Assembly (NCBI GenBank): GCA_026990595.1
Contig: JALXCZ010000052.1
Span: 30,738-94,737, forward strand
Reading direction: 5' to 3'
DNA from: Sulfurovum sp.
GTDB taxonomy: Bacteria > Campylobacterota > Campylobacteria > Campylobacterales > Sulfurovaceae
Length of the DNA: 64,000 nucleotides
Shown piece after piece: positions 18,096 through 26,125 of the stretch. The notes below the pieces were generated by a model. The model ran no database searches and was not told where the DNA came from. It worked only from the letters and a program-made list of their open reading frames with translations. How positions within the stretch are numbered: the first letter of the stretch is position 1; every line of letters starts with the position of its first letter. A program made the translations under genes and the position numbers.

Positions 18096-18767
18096 ATGAA
18101 CGATTACAGTCAACTGGAAACTAGACTGAACTACACATTTAAAGACAAGCAATTGATTATTGAGGCTTTGACGCACAAAAGTCATAAAAAGCCTTACAAT
18201 AATGAGCGGCTTGAGTTTTTAGGAGATGCTGTACTTGACTTGATTGTCGGAGAGTATCTCTTTAAAAAATTCCCCAATTCAAATGAGGGGATACTCTCAA
18301 AAATACGTGCTTCCCTTGTCAATGAAAGCGGGTTTACACTTTTAGCACGTGCCATTCATTTGGGAGAGTATATCTATCTCTCTATGGCAGAGGAGAACAA
18401 CAACGGAAGAAACAAACCTTCTCTGCTTTCCAATGCTTTTGAAGCAGTTATCGGTGCCATCTATTTGGAAGCTGGGCTGACTACAGCAAAAGAGATCTCC
18501 ATTAAACTGCTTGAAGAGTGTCATCCCAAAATTGATCTGAAATCTCTCTCAAAAGACTACAAAACCGCACTGCAGGAGTTGACACAGGCAACACACGGTG
18601 TGACACCGCATTACGAGATGCTGGGCTCTTCGGGACCCGACCACAAAAAAGAGTTTGAGATCGCTATTATCTTAGATGACAAGACCATTGCCACGGCAAA
18701 GGGTAAAAGCAAAAAAGATGCCCAGCAAAAAGCGGCACAGATCGCATTAGAAAAATTAAAGGCTTAA
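18096..18767 (+). CDS. rnc: Ribonuclease III
   Basis: 223 residues. Cuts double-stranded RNA, including rRNA precursors. The N-terminal catalytic domain has the signature [21 protein letters not shown] with the metal-binding Glu and Asp, and a second acidic patch [13 protein letters not shown]. The C-terminal dsRNA-binding domain (about 150-223) ends [19 protein letters not shown]. Clear Shine-Dalgarno AGGAGA. Two bases separate it from aroC, so they are probably co-transcribed. Confidence 0.96.
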   Translation: MNDYSQLETRLNYTFKDKQLIIEALTHKSHKKPYNNERLEFLGDAVLDLIVGEYLFKKFPNSNEGILSKIRASLVNESGFTLLARAIHLGEYIYLSMAEENNNGRNKPSLLSNAFEAVIGAIYLEAGLTTAKEISIKLLEECHPKIDLKSLSKDYKTALQELTQATHGVTPHYEMLGSSGPDHKKEFEIAIILDDKTIATAKGKSKKDAQQKAAQIALEKLKA

Positions 18768-18768
18768 C

Positions 18769-19845
18769 ATGAACAGCTTTGGCAAAAAACTGACACTGAC
18801 AACCTTCGGCGAATCACACGGTAAAGCTCTGGGATGCATCCTTGACGGGGTACCCGCAGGACTGAAGATAGATGAGTCATTCATCCAATCGGAACTTGAC
18901 AGACGAAAACCCGGAAAAAGCAAACTGGAGACTGGACGCAAAGAAGATGACAAAGTAGAGATACTCTCAGGCACGTTTGAAGGGATAAGCACCGGGACAC
19001 CCATAGCCATGATCATTTTCAACACAAACCAAAAGAGTAAGGATTATGACAATGTCAAAGACCTTTTCCGTCCCGGACATGCAGACTTTACCTACTTTCA
19101 TAAATATGGATTGAGAGACTACCGTGGCGGTGGACGCTCTTCAGCACGCGAGACAGCAGCAAGAGTAGCAGGCGGTGCTATAGCCAAACTCATGCTCAAA
19201 GAACTGGGTATTGAGATTCAAAGCGGGCTGTGTGAAGTTGATGGTATCAAAGGAGAAACACAGGATTTTGAGTATGCCAAAACCTCTAAACTCTATGCAC
19301 TTGACCCTCAGGTTGAAGCAGCACAGGAAGCGGCCATTCTAACAGCCAAAGAGAACCATGACTCAGTAGGCGGCGTGGTACTCACAACCGCCACAGGAGT
19401 GCCTGTAGGTCTAGGTGAACCGCTTTACTATAAACTTGATGCCATTCTGGCTGAAGCAATGATGGGTATCAATGCAGCCAAAGCCGTAGAGATCGGTGAC
19501 GGGGTAGCAAGCACGCACCTCAAAGGCAGCCAAAACAATGATGAGATCACACCAAACGGTTTTAAAAGCAACCATGCAGGAGGTATCTTAGGTGGTATCA
19601 GCAACGGTGACACGATCATTGTCAAAACCCATTTCAAACCGACACCTTCCATTTTTCAGGAGCAGGAGACTGTCACTACACACAATGAAACGGTCAAATG
19701 CAACCTTAAAGGCAGACATGACCCCTGTGTCGCTATTCGGGGATCTGTGGTCTGTGAAGCGATGATGGCACTTACTTTGGCAGACATGACCCTGTTGAAC
19801 ATGGGCAAAAAGATGGCACATCTGACCACCATCTATAAAGGATAA
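18769..19845 (+). CDS. aroC: Chorismate synthase
   Basis: 358 residues. The last step of the shikimate pathway, turning EPSP into chorismate with reduced FMN. Family signatures: TFGESHGKALGCILDGVPAG at the N-terminus, FRPGHADFTYF, YRGGGRSSARETAARVAGGA and the C-terminal RHDPCVAIRGSVVCEAM. Follows rnc by one base and is followed after three bases by an exported protein gene. Confidence 0.97.
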   Translation: MNSFGKKLTLTTFGESHGKALGCILDGVPAGLKIDESFIQSELDRRKPGKSKLETGRKEDDKVEILSGTFEGISTGTPIAMIIFNTNQKSKDYDNVKDLFRPGHADFTYFHKYGLRDYRGGGRSSARETAARVAGGAIAKLMLKELGIEIQSGLCEVDGIKGETQDFEYAKTSKLYALDPQVEAAQEAAILTAKENHDSVGGVVLTTATGVPVGLGEPLYYKLDAILAEAMMGINAAKAVEIGDGVASTHLKGSQNNDEITPNGFKSNHAGGILGGISNGDTIIVKTHFKPTPSIFQEQETVTTHNETVKCNLKGRHDPCVAIRGSVVCEAMMALTLADMTLLNMGKKMAHLTTIYKG

Positions 19846-19848
19846 CTG

Positions 19849-21174
19849 ATGCGTAAAATAGGATTCGGACTCATAGGCATTCTTGCACTTGCTGCGATCT
19901 ACTATTTCACCTCAGGCTCAACACGTGTCACAGAAGAGATGAAGAAACAAGTCAACCATGAGCTGACAACATTGCAGCAGAACGGTTTTGGCATAGAGAA
20001 CAGGGAGGTTGGGAAAACCCAAGAGCATTTCATCCTTGACTTTTCTGAGCCTGAGAAGATCATTGCCTACCTGAATCATCAAGGTGTGCAGATAAACACC
20101 AAAAACCTCTCTTCGCTTAAAGGCATGAAGTTTGCCGTAGATGCAAAATACCTGAAAGATGCCTACAGTGCACTCAGTACAGACATCTCTGTGAAAGCAC
20201 TTCCGGATGAAGTAGTGGCAGCACTGCAAAAAAAAGATCCCGGACTGCTGGCACACATCAACAAAATGATAGATAACAAAAGCCTGCTTCTGCATGTAGA
20301 TTTTAACAAACTGCTCAACGGGTTTAAGGGCTATGTCAAAGACATCAATGAGACTTTTCCCGATGATGTTTCTGTAAACCTGCTTGCGCAAGGCATGACC
20401 TTTGAAGGAAGCCTTGTCAATGAAAAGCTTAAAACACTGAAACAGCACATCGCACAACTCTCACTGCATGCGGACAAAGCTGTAGAAGTGGTGCTTAAGA
20501 ATCTTACTGCAACATACACCCTTACAGGAGCAACCAACTATGATGCACAGACGACGTACAGCGTGGAAAACCTCAAAGCGTATGCAGCAGACGATTTTCA
20601 GATGGAGGGGGTAAACATCAAAGGTACCTCAACCACAGCGCTGCACAACAAACTTTTAAAAAGCAGTGCAAGCAGTACCATTGAAAAGATCACTCTTCAA
20701 GAGAAACAAAACCGCTATGCCTTGACTGAGACTTCACTGGATGTCACACTTGACAACCTTGACATAGAAGCCTTTGAAAAGCTTCAAAAAACAGATCCTC
20801 GGGATCGTCTTGCCATTAACAAACTCTCAGAGCAGATCCTCACCCAGGGAATTGAACTCAACATCAGTAACCTCTCTTCCAAAGAGGTAAACATACAACA
20901 TCAGCCTATGGGCAGTTTTCATCTGAATGCCTACGGAAAAATAGATAGTTCTCTTGACCTGACAGCAGCACAGCAGAATCCACTGATCTTGTTACAGGCT
21001 CTCAGTGCTAAAACACATATTGAAGCCTCACCCGCACTCTTTTCACATCTCATGCAAGACCCAAGAGCCATGATGGTCATGATGCTCATTCCTCCACAAG
21101 AGAAGAATGGTCAAAAAGTGTATGATCTGAAGTACCTCAAGGGGAAACTGACTGTCAACGGGGTCTCTTTCTAA
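19849..21174 (+). CDS. Membrane-anchored periplasmic protein, possibly DUF945 (YdgA)-like
   Basis: 441 residues. The N-terminus IGFGLIGILALAAIYYFTSG is a single membrane anchor or uncleaved signal, so most of the protein is periplasmic. The rest is a long series of segments of about 60-70 residues with regular beta/alpha pattern, no cysteines and many Asn/Lys. Size and layout recall YdgA/DUF945 proteins, but I cannot point to a diagnostic motif, so the family is a guess. It follows aroC by three bases and converges on rnhB (4-base overlap of the ends). Confidence 0.65.
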   Translation: MRKIGFGLIGILALAAIYYFTSGSTRVTEEMKKQVNHELTTLQQNGFGIENREVGKTQEHFILDFSEPEKIIAYLNHQGVQINTKNLSSLKGMKFAVDAKYLKDAYSALSTDISVKALPDEVVAALQKKDPGLLAHINKMIDNKSLLLHVDFNKLLNGFKGYVKDINETFPDDVSVNLLAQGMTFEGSLVNEKLKTLKQHIAQLSLHADKAVEVVLKNLTATYTLTGATNYDAQTTYSVENLKAYAADDFQMEGVNIKGTSTTALHNKLLKSSASSTIEKITLQEKQNRYALTETSLDVTLDNLDIEAFEKLQKTDPRDRLAINKLSEQILTQGIELNISNLSSKEVNIQHQPMGSFHLNAYGKIDSSLDLTAAQQNPLILLQALSAKTHIEASPALFSHLMQDPRAMMVMMLIPPQEKNGQKVYDLKYLKGKLTVNGVSF

Positions 21175-21737
21175 AAAAGCGTTGGTTCATCCAGACTTTT
21201 TACCCTGAATGTTTTACGGTGGATCTCACATCTGTCATATTTTGCCAGAGCCTCTATGTGGGCTTTGGTACCATACCCTTTATGTTTCTCAAACCCGTAC
21301 TCTGGGTACAACTTAGCCTGCTCTACTATCTCTCTGTCTCGTGTCACCTTAGCCAAGATACTCGCGGCACTCACCTCTTGCACTTTGTCATCTGCCTTGA
21401 TCATGGTCGTAATGTTGTCAACCCCGAAAGTACTGTTGCCGTCAAACAGGTACCGGGCATTCTGCAAGACTTTCTGTATAGTGCGTAAACCTTGCTGTAA
21501 ACATTTGGAGATACCTAATTCATCTACCTCAGCAGCAGAAAAACAGACAATATGATGATCGGAATTCTCAATGATCAAACAATACAATGCCTCCCTCTTC
21601 TTCTGGGTCAACTTCTTGGAGTCCATCAACCCGTCAATAGGATTTTTAAGGATCACCCCGGCTATCACAAGTGAACCCGCCAAAGGACCTCGTCCTGCTT
21701 CGTCTATGCCGCAGAGAGGTTTGTTCTGTTCTTTCAT
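21171..21737 (-). CDS. rnhB: Ribonuclease HII
   Basis: 188 residues. Removes ribonucleotides from DNA. The N-terminal CGIDEAGRGPLAGSLV holds two catalytic acids; later DSKKLTQKKRE, DGNSTFG, KADDKVQEVSAASILAKVTRD and the terminal GYGTKAHIEAL are all RNase HII blocks. The gene is the last housekeeping gene before the AT-rich accessory island; a REPIN pair (21777-21866) lies between its start and the defence genes. Confidence 0.96.
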   Translation of the reverse strand: MKEQNKPLCGIDEAGRGPLAGSLVIAGVILKNPIDGLMDSKKLTQKKREALYCLIIENSDHHIVCFSAAEVDELGISKCLQQGLRTIQKVLQNARYLFDGNSTFGVDNITTMIKADDKVQEVSAASILAKVTRDREIVEQAKLYPEYGFEKHKGYGTKAHIEALAKYDRCEIHRKTFRVKSLDEPTLF

Positions 21738-21776
21738 TTTTTCTCCGAATTGTTTTTATTTTGTATACCCATCTTC

Positions 21777-21802
21777 GGTGTTGTAAGGGTACAACACCCT
21801 AC
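21777..21802 (-). repeat. REP element A1 (GTAG hairpin)
   Basis: On the minus strand: GTAGGGTGTTGT ACCC TTACAACACC style sequence, i.e. GTAG followed by stem GGTGTTGT/ACAACACC. It faces A2 at 21841 with a 38-base AT-rich spacer, making an inverted pair (REPIN). Confidence 0.8.
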
Positions 21803-21840
21803 AGGATTTTCACTATATTAAATTAATTTATATTCCAACC

Positions 21841-21866
21841 GTAGGGTGTTGTCCCATGACAACACC
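21841..21866 (+). repeat. REP element A2 (GTAG hairpin)
   Basis: GTAG then GGTGTTGT, loop CCCATG, ACAACACC with one changed base at the loop side. Plus-strand partner of A1. It lies 15 bases beyond the stop of the HNH gene, so it marks the left edge of the defence island. Confidence 0.8.
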
Positions 21867-21881
21867 TTCTAAATTCGCATA

Positions 21882-22790
21882 TCATACCAATCCTAACTCC
21901 TTGGCAATATCTCTTGTCAATTTGGATAATGGACGTTTGTGTAAATCATCTTCTTGACTATAGTTTGAAAACAGATATCTAAATATCTCATCTTTACTAA
22001 AACCAAATTTTGAAAGTTCTGTAATGTAGCTATCGGGATAATATGCTTTTTTAATAAGTAATTCAAGTACAACATCCTTATGTTGTTTATATAGTTCTTC
22101 CAATTTGAAAAGTTCTATATTACTCTGATTACCACTTATTCCTATTTCAAAACTATCAAAATTGTACTTTTCTTTTTCTACGGCTACAAAATCAACATTT
22201 TTAGGTTTATATGTAAATCTACAAGAGTTATCTACGACATCATATGGATTTTCCAAATCTTCCTTTTCTGTATCACTCTTTGTATGATTACATATAGAGC
22301 AAGAAGGGATAAGATTATAAAAACTCATTGCTAAAAATGGATATATTGATTTTGGATAAAAATGGTCTATTTCAGGTCGTAGTTTTCCATTATCGCTATC
22401 TATAACAAAAGTATAGTTACGGTTACAGTAAGGGCAACTGTTTAACCCTAATGCTTTCACAAAATAATATGCCCCATAAGTCGTTCTTGTACTCCAGTTT
22501 GTATATTCTCTCTCAAATATTCTCTTACGAAGTATTGTATTTAACGCACTACCATTATTTGTACTATCGGGATAATTTTCACGAAAATAGGAGATAATCG
22601 TTTTAAGTTCTCTTGTATCTGCTTTTAATATTTTTTCTATATTAGTGTCTATGAGTAAATACTCCAAACAAGATACTATATTTTCATCTAATCCCTCTCT
22701 ATCAACATTATTTACATTATTTCTAATCTTGACAGATATTTTAGATGTATGCTTGTCTAAAAGCTCTTGATTAAGTCTAATCCCAATCAT
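21882..22790 (-). CDS. HNH endonuclease of a Septu-like defence pair (PtuB-like)
   Basis: 302 residues. Mid-protein it has two cysteine pairs, SCPYCNRNYTF and PSCSICNHTKSD, flanking the HNH core RPEIDHFYPKSIYPFL and FYNLIPSC. This arrangement is characteristic of the HNH nucleases that accompany AAA ATPases in Septu (PtuA/PtuB) and in Septu-type retrons. Its start overlaps the end of the ATPase gene by 14 bases, so the two are co-translated. Codon use and AT content differ from the neighbouring housekeeping genes, which suggests transfer. It is longer than typical PtuB (N-terminal about 110 residues of unknown role). No reverse transcriptase is nearby. Confidence 0.82.
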   Translation of the reverse strand: MIGIRLNQELLDKHTSKISVKIRNNVNNVDREGLDENIVSCLEYLLIDTNIEKILKADTRELKTIISYFRENYPDSTNNGSALNTILRKRIFEREYTNWSTRTTYGAYYFVKALGLNSCPYCNRNYTFVIDSDNGKLRPEIDHFYPKSIYPFLAMSFYNLIPSCSICNHTKSDTEKEDLENPYDVVDNSCRFTYKPKNVDFVAVEKEKYNFDSFEIGISGNQSNIELFKLEELYKQHKDVVLELLIKKAYYPDSYITELSKFGFSKDEIFRYLFSNYSQEDDLHKRPLSKLTRDIAKELGLV

Positions 22791-24510
22791 CAGATTTAAG
22801 CCTCTCTATTTTAGCTTCATATTCTGCGATTTGTTCTTCTTTTGTTTTGGGGAACCTTTCGCTATACATAAAAAGTAATTTTTCTTTTAAAAATGGTTCA
22901 CCTATGGTATTTATTATTTGATAGAGTCTCTCTTTGTCTGCTGTATATAGTTCGTTTTTATCATCAAAAAACTCTATAATCTCATTTAGTTTCCCCTTAG
23001 CAAACTCCCCCATAAGACCATCTTCCATGAAGAAACTGTCACTTAGTAGAGTGTGGATATTTGCTCCGAAGGTTTGTTGTTTTAAACCTATATCTTTTTG
23101 ACCATCTCTCAAAAAATAGATATTTTCATTGGGTATATCAGAAAGTATAAAAGGTGAATGTGTTGCACAAATAATATTAAAAGTATAATCTTTCTTTTTC
23201 TCTAAAACCTGTATTAAAATATTTAAAAATCTTCTTTGCCATTCTGGGTGCAAACCTTGTTCTACCTCATCTAGTAAAAGATTTATATGTTTATATTCAG
23301 GATGTGACTTTAAATTTTCTAATTGATTTAATAAACTATAAATAAATTTAATTATAAATTTCTGTCCATAACTTAAAGAATAAAAAGAAACATTATTTTT
23401 ATCAAAAAAATCAATATCTACATAAGGAGGAAGATTTAATAAAAGCTCCTTATTTTCAATAATATTTTTTTTACCATGTAATAAATCCCATGTTATTGAC
23501 TCTATCTCGCAATTTTCTATATACTCTAAAAAATTAAAAGTATCTTCAATTTTTCGTATTTTATAAATATATGAATTATCATACAATGTATCAAATTTAT
23601 GCTTTTTAATATAACTTATTAGACTATCAAAATTTTCATCTAAATTATCTTTTTCTAGTAAACTTTTAAAGTGAGGGTCGTTTATAAATGTATAATTATC
23701 ATCCTTTCCTTTATCAATTGTTTTTCTTAGGATATAGTAATATGATTTCAAAGAATACTTCTTTTTATCGGAATACGATGAAGATATATCTTCAACTTTT
23801 TTAAGAATAAATGAATTGTTTTTTGAAATATTATCTGAACTATTCGAAAGTTCGCAGGATACAGGAATAAAAAAATCTTTGATAAAATCAAATTCTATAT
23901 TATTCTTAATAGTAAAGTATAAGATATCTTTTGTAGCCAAATAGTCTATGTTCGATAAGGATATTTTTCTATTTGCCTTATTGGGTTGTAATAAAATTGG
24001 TGTAGCATAATCATCATTCTTATGATAAAGTTTGTCAAAATCTAAATTGTTTTCATTGTTGTTTATCCAATCTAAACTATAGTTATAATGGAATGTAAAA
24101 AGTGAATTATCATCTTTTTCATATTTTCTAAAATTTCCTATAGTAGTTATATCTTCTTTATTAAATATATTTAAATTTACTCCACCAAGTTTACTATAAC
24201 AATATTTCTTTTTGTCATCACTATAAAATACTGCTAGTACTTGATAGGGTTCATCAATAGGAATCACATTATTATGCATCAAATTACTGAGTAATGCCTC
24301 AAATAAATTACTCTTCCCACTCCCATTCTTCCCAACAATAGCAGTCACATTAATATTGTCACCAAAAAAGTTTTCTATGTAGTCATCGTTTTCATCAATG
24401 GTCAATTCATTTTTAACATCATCATAGTTGCAAGTAAATCGAGGAGAAAAATTAAACCCCTGCTTCTGAATGTTTTTATAATCCTTCACCCATAAATAGA
24501 CCAATTCCAT
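22777..24510 (-). CDS. AAA/ABC-like ATPase of a Septu-like defence pair (PtuA-like)
   Basis: 577 residues. Walker A is AIVGKNGSGKSNLFEALLS (about 58); a long, very AT-rich, Asn/Asp/Lys/Tyr-rich insertion follows; then the signature YSLSYGQKFIIKF, Walker B NLLLDEVEQGLHPEWQRRF and the switch histidine ICATHSPFILSD. This is the ABC/OLD-like ATPase layout of PtuA. With the HNH nuclease encoded next to it, phage sensing and nucleic-acid cutting is the likely role (inference from gene pair). The open ATPase without a TOPRIM domain rules out classic OLD. Base composition is markedly AT-rich, consistent with horizontal gain. Upstream lies a REPIN pair. Confidence 0.82.
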   Translation of the reverse strand: MELVYLWVKDYKNIQKQGFNFSPRFTCNYDDVKNELTIDENDDYIENFFGDNINVTAIVGKNGSGKSNLFEALLSNLMHNNVIPIDEPYQVLAVFYSDDKKKYCYSKLGGVNLNIFNKEDITTIGNFRKYEKDDNSLFTFHYNYSLDWINNNENNLDFDKLYHKNDDYATPILLQPNKANRKISLSNIDYLATKDILYFTIKNNIEFDFIKDFFIPVSCELSNSSDNISKNNSFILKKVEDISSSYSDKKKYSLKSYYYILRKTIDKGKDDNYTFINDPHFKSLLEKDNLDENFDSLISYIKKHKFDTLYDNSYIYKIRKIEDTFNFLEYIENCEIESITWDLLHGKKNIIENKELLLNLPPYVDIDFFDKNNVSFYSLSYGQKFIIKFIYSLLNQLENLKSHPEYKHINLLLDEVEQGLHPEWQRRFLNILIQVLEKKKDYTFNIICATHSPFILSDIPNENIYFLRDGQKDIGLKQQTFGANIHTLLSDSFFMEDGLMGEFAKGKLNEIIEFFDDKNELYTADKERLYQIINTIGEPFLKEKLLFMYSERFPKTKEEQIAEYEAKIERLKSDDWD

Positions 24511-24553
24511 ACTTTCCCTTTGTAATCAATGCAATAATTATAGCCAAATTTAT

Positions 24554-24579
24554 GGTGTTGTGAGGGCACAACACCCTAC
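24554..24579 (-). repeat. REP element B1 (GTAG hairpin)
   Basis: On the minus strand GTAG, GGTGTTGT, loop GCCCTC, ACAACACC: a perfect 8-bp stem. It faces B2 with a 30-base spacer, forming the REPIN just upstream of the RAYT transposase gene. Confidence 0.85.
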
Positions 24580-24609
24580 AGCCCTCATGCTATTTAAATT
24601 TTACCAACC

Positions 24610-24635
24610 GTAGGGTGTTGTACCCTTACAACACC
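24610..24635 (+). repeat. REP element B2 (GTAG hairpin)
   Basis: GTAG, GGTGTTGT, ACCCTT loop, ACAACACC, followed by GATAATTTGAAC. The same flank GATAATTTAAAC follows element C1 on the other side of the RAYT gene, so B2 and C1 are direct repeats bracketing the transposase. Confidence 0.85.
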
Positions 24636-24755
24636 GATAATTTGAACGGCAATAAAATTATATTTGCATTACGTATTCAAATTCCAATTGAATACAAAAA
24701 TATGACAATTTGCCATATTTTTTATATCTCATATCTATCTATGCTACTATTGAAT

Positions 24756-25232
24756 ATGTCAAATTATAAACGAATATATCTTGATGGGTATAGCTACTTT
24801 ATCACCATGGTTACCCAAGGAAGAAACCCTATACTCATTGACAACATTACACTCTTACGTGACAGCTTCAAACGGAGCAAACAACGGTATGATTATCAAC
24901 TAAATGCTATTGTCATTTTACCTGACCATATACATATGATACTCACACCCAAAAACCCTGAGGAATACTCCAAAATCATCACCCACATCAAACGAAGCTT
25001 TGTTTATGGACTAGATACATCATTCAAAGAAAAAGCCAAACTACACCTAAGTACCTCTAGCTACCAACGTAAACTCTCAGGCATCTGGCAAAAAAGATTT
25101 TATGAACATACCATAAGAGATGAAAAAGACTGGCTTGAAAAGATACATTATATACAACACAATGCTGTCAAACATGCCTACGTTGACACATGGGAAGCAT
25201 GGGAATATTCATCATTCACAAAAAACCCGTAG
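24756..25232 (+). CDS. REP-associated tyrosine transposase (RAYT, Y1/IS200-like)
   Basis: 158 residues from the ATG at 24756; the track start at 24615 lies inside a repeat and adds 47 residues not typical of the family. Motifs: YFITMVTQGRNPIL at the N-terminus, the HUH motif DHIHMIL, and the catalytic-tyrosine helix WLEKIHYIQHNAVKHAYV near the end, then WEYSSF. RAYTs are single-copy, domesticated Y1 transposases that nick REP hairpins next to a GTAG tetranucleotide. Here the gene is bracketed by exactly such GTAG hairpins (B1/B2, C1/C2), and its own stop codon TAG is the GTAG of element C1. The protein appears full length, so it is probably active. Confidence 0.92.
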   Translation: MSNYKRIYLDGYSYFITMVTQGRNPILIDNITLLRDSFKRSKQRYDYQLNAIVILPDHIHMILTPKNPEEYSKIITHIKRSFVYGLDTSFKEKAKLHLSTSSYQRKLSGIWQKRFYEHTIRDEKDWLEKIHYIQHNAVKHAYVDTWEAWEYSSFTKNP

Positions 25233-25254
25233 GGTGTTGTACCGCTACAACACC
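25229..25254 (+). repeat. REP element C1 (GTAG hairpin)
   Basis: GTAG, GGTGTTGT, loop ACCGCT, ACAACACC. It supplies the stop codon of the RAYT gene (CCG TAG). Same orientation and same 3' flank as B2. Confidence 0.85.
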
Positions 25255-25312
25255 GATAATTTAAACAACAAACATACCCGTGAATGCATAATATTATACA
25301 ATTCAAATTTGT

Positions 25313-25338
25313 GGTGTTGTGAGGGCACAACACCCTAC
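25313..25338 (-). repeat. REP element C2 (GTAG hairpin)
   Basis: Minus-strand GTAG, GGTGTTGT, loop GCCCTC, ACAACACC, identical to B1. Faces C1 with a 58-base AT-rich spacer that I can assign no other function. Confidence 0.85.
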
Positions 25339-25395
25339 ATCTTTATGAAATTTAAACTTTATTTATAATTCAGCAATAAACTTATTTTCAATCTA

Positions 25396-25731
25396 CTAAG
25401 CAGCACTTATATCAATTCTATAATCCAATAACTTGGGTTCTCTCTGCAACAACTCTAAGAGTACCATTGTAGAGCCACTTGGTTGTCGGATACCTTGTTC
25501 CCACTGTCTCACAGAAGATAGGCTTACATTGAGCAATTTGGCAAATACGGACTGACTTACATTTAATGCCTTGCGTATCTTTTGTATATCTTTTGCAGAT
25601 ACAAATGCTTTTGGCACATCTATACCTAAACTATCTAACTCTTTTTTAGTAAATGATACAGGTAAATCAGCTTTTATCATGTCATTTACTGTGGATGATA
25701 TGGCATCTTTTATGCTATCTCTCATTTGCAT
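25396..25731 (-). CDS. HTH antitoxin of a type II toxin-antitoxin pair
   Basis: 111 residues. The C-terminal half is a Cro/C1-type helix-turn-helix: IRKALNVSQSVFAKLLNVSLSSVRQWEQG. The order toxin then antitoxin, with the antitoxin start overlapping the toxin end by 17 bases, is typical of HigBA/COG4737-COG2944 modules. It would neutralise the toxin and repress the operon. It ends about 60 bases from REP element C2. Confidence 0.85.
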   Translation of the reverse strand: MQMRDSIKDAISSTVNDMIKADLPVSFTKKELDSLGIDVPKAFVSAKDIQKIRKALNVSQSVFAKLLNVSLSSVRQWEQGIRQPSGSTMVLLELLQREPKLLDYRIDISAA

Positions 25732-26095
25732 CTCCTATCTCTAAAAATACTTCATTTTTAATGGCAATTTTCATCTCTTTTTCTGTCAAGTTCAAGATAT
25801 CTTTTGACATTTTCTTAAAACTTTTTAGTTCACTTTTATCTAAGTTGTCTTTCTCTTTTTTAGTAAAGCCATACACTATGACTGCTCTATCATTTTCACG
25901 GTAAACTATAATCGTTCTGTATCCAGAACTTTTACCACCATCTAAAGAGGCAACACGTACTTTAAACAAACCGCTTCCAAGACTAACACTTGAAAGATTT
26001 TGTTTCATATCTTCGATTACATCCAAAAGATGTCCATCAGATATGTGATGTTTCTTAGCCCATTTAGAAAACCATTTCGTTTTTAAACTAACCAT
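25715..26095 (-). CDS. RelE/HigB-like toxin
   Basis: 126 residues from the Met in MVSLKTKWFSKWAKKH; the track start is four residues earlier and cannot be excluded. Toxin-like core: LLDVIEDMKQNL, LGSGLFKVRVASLDGGKSSGYRTIIVY and AVIVYGFTKKEKDNL, the pattern of the COG4737 branch of the RelE superfamily (ribosome-dependent mRNA interferases). Downstream of recQ by 18 bases in the same orientation, but it probably has its own control through the antitoxin. Confidence 0.82.
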   Translation of the reverse strand: MVSLKTKWFSKWAKKHHISDGHLLDVIEDMKQNLSSVSLGSGLFKVRVASLDGGKSSGYRTIIVYRENDRAVIVYGFTKKEKDNLDKSELKSFKKMSKDILNLTEKEMKIAIKNEVFLEIGDANER

Positions 26096-26125
26096 ATTAT
26101 ATCTCATTGTAGTATAGTTGTCAAA

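Noticed and set aside
19918-20457. 179-aa minus-strand ORF
   Set aside because: Antisense to the exported protein gene at 19849; no start signal and cysteine-rich shadow composition.
21882-24510. Retron
   Set aside because: ATPase/HNH pair resembles Septu effectors of retrons, but no reverse transcriptase or msr-msd-like region is present.
22777-24510. OLD-family nuclease
   Set aside because: ABC-like ATPase motifs are present but no TOPRIM domain follows.
24615-24755. Extended N-terminus of the RAYT protein
   Set aside because: Begins inside REP element B2 and encodes residues not found in RAYT proteins; ATG at 24756 fits the family start.
21777-25338. CRISPR array
   Set aside because: Repeats are palindromic GTAG hairpins in alternating orientation with irregular spacing; no cas genes.
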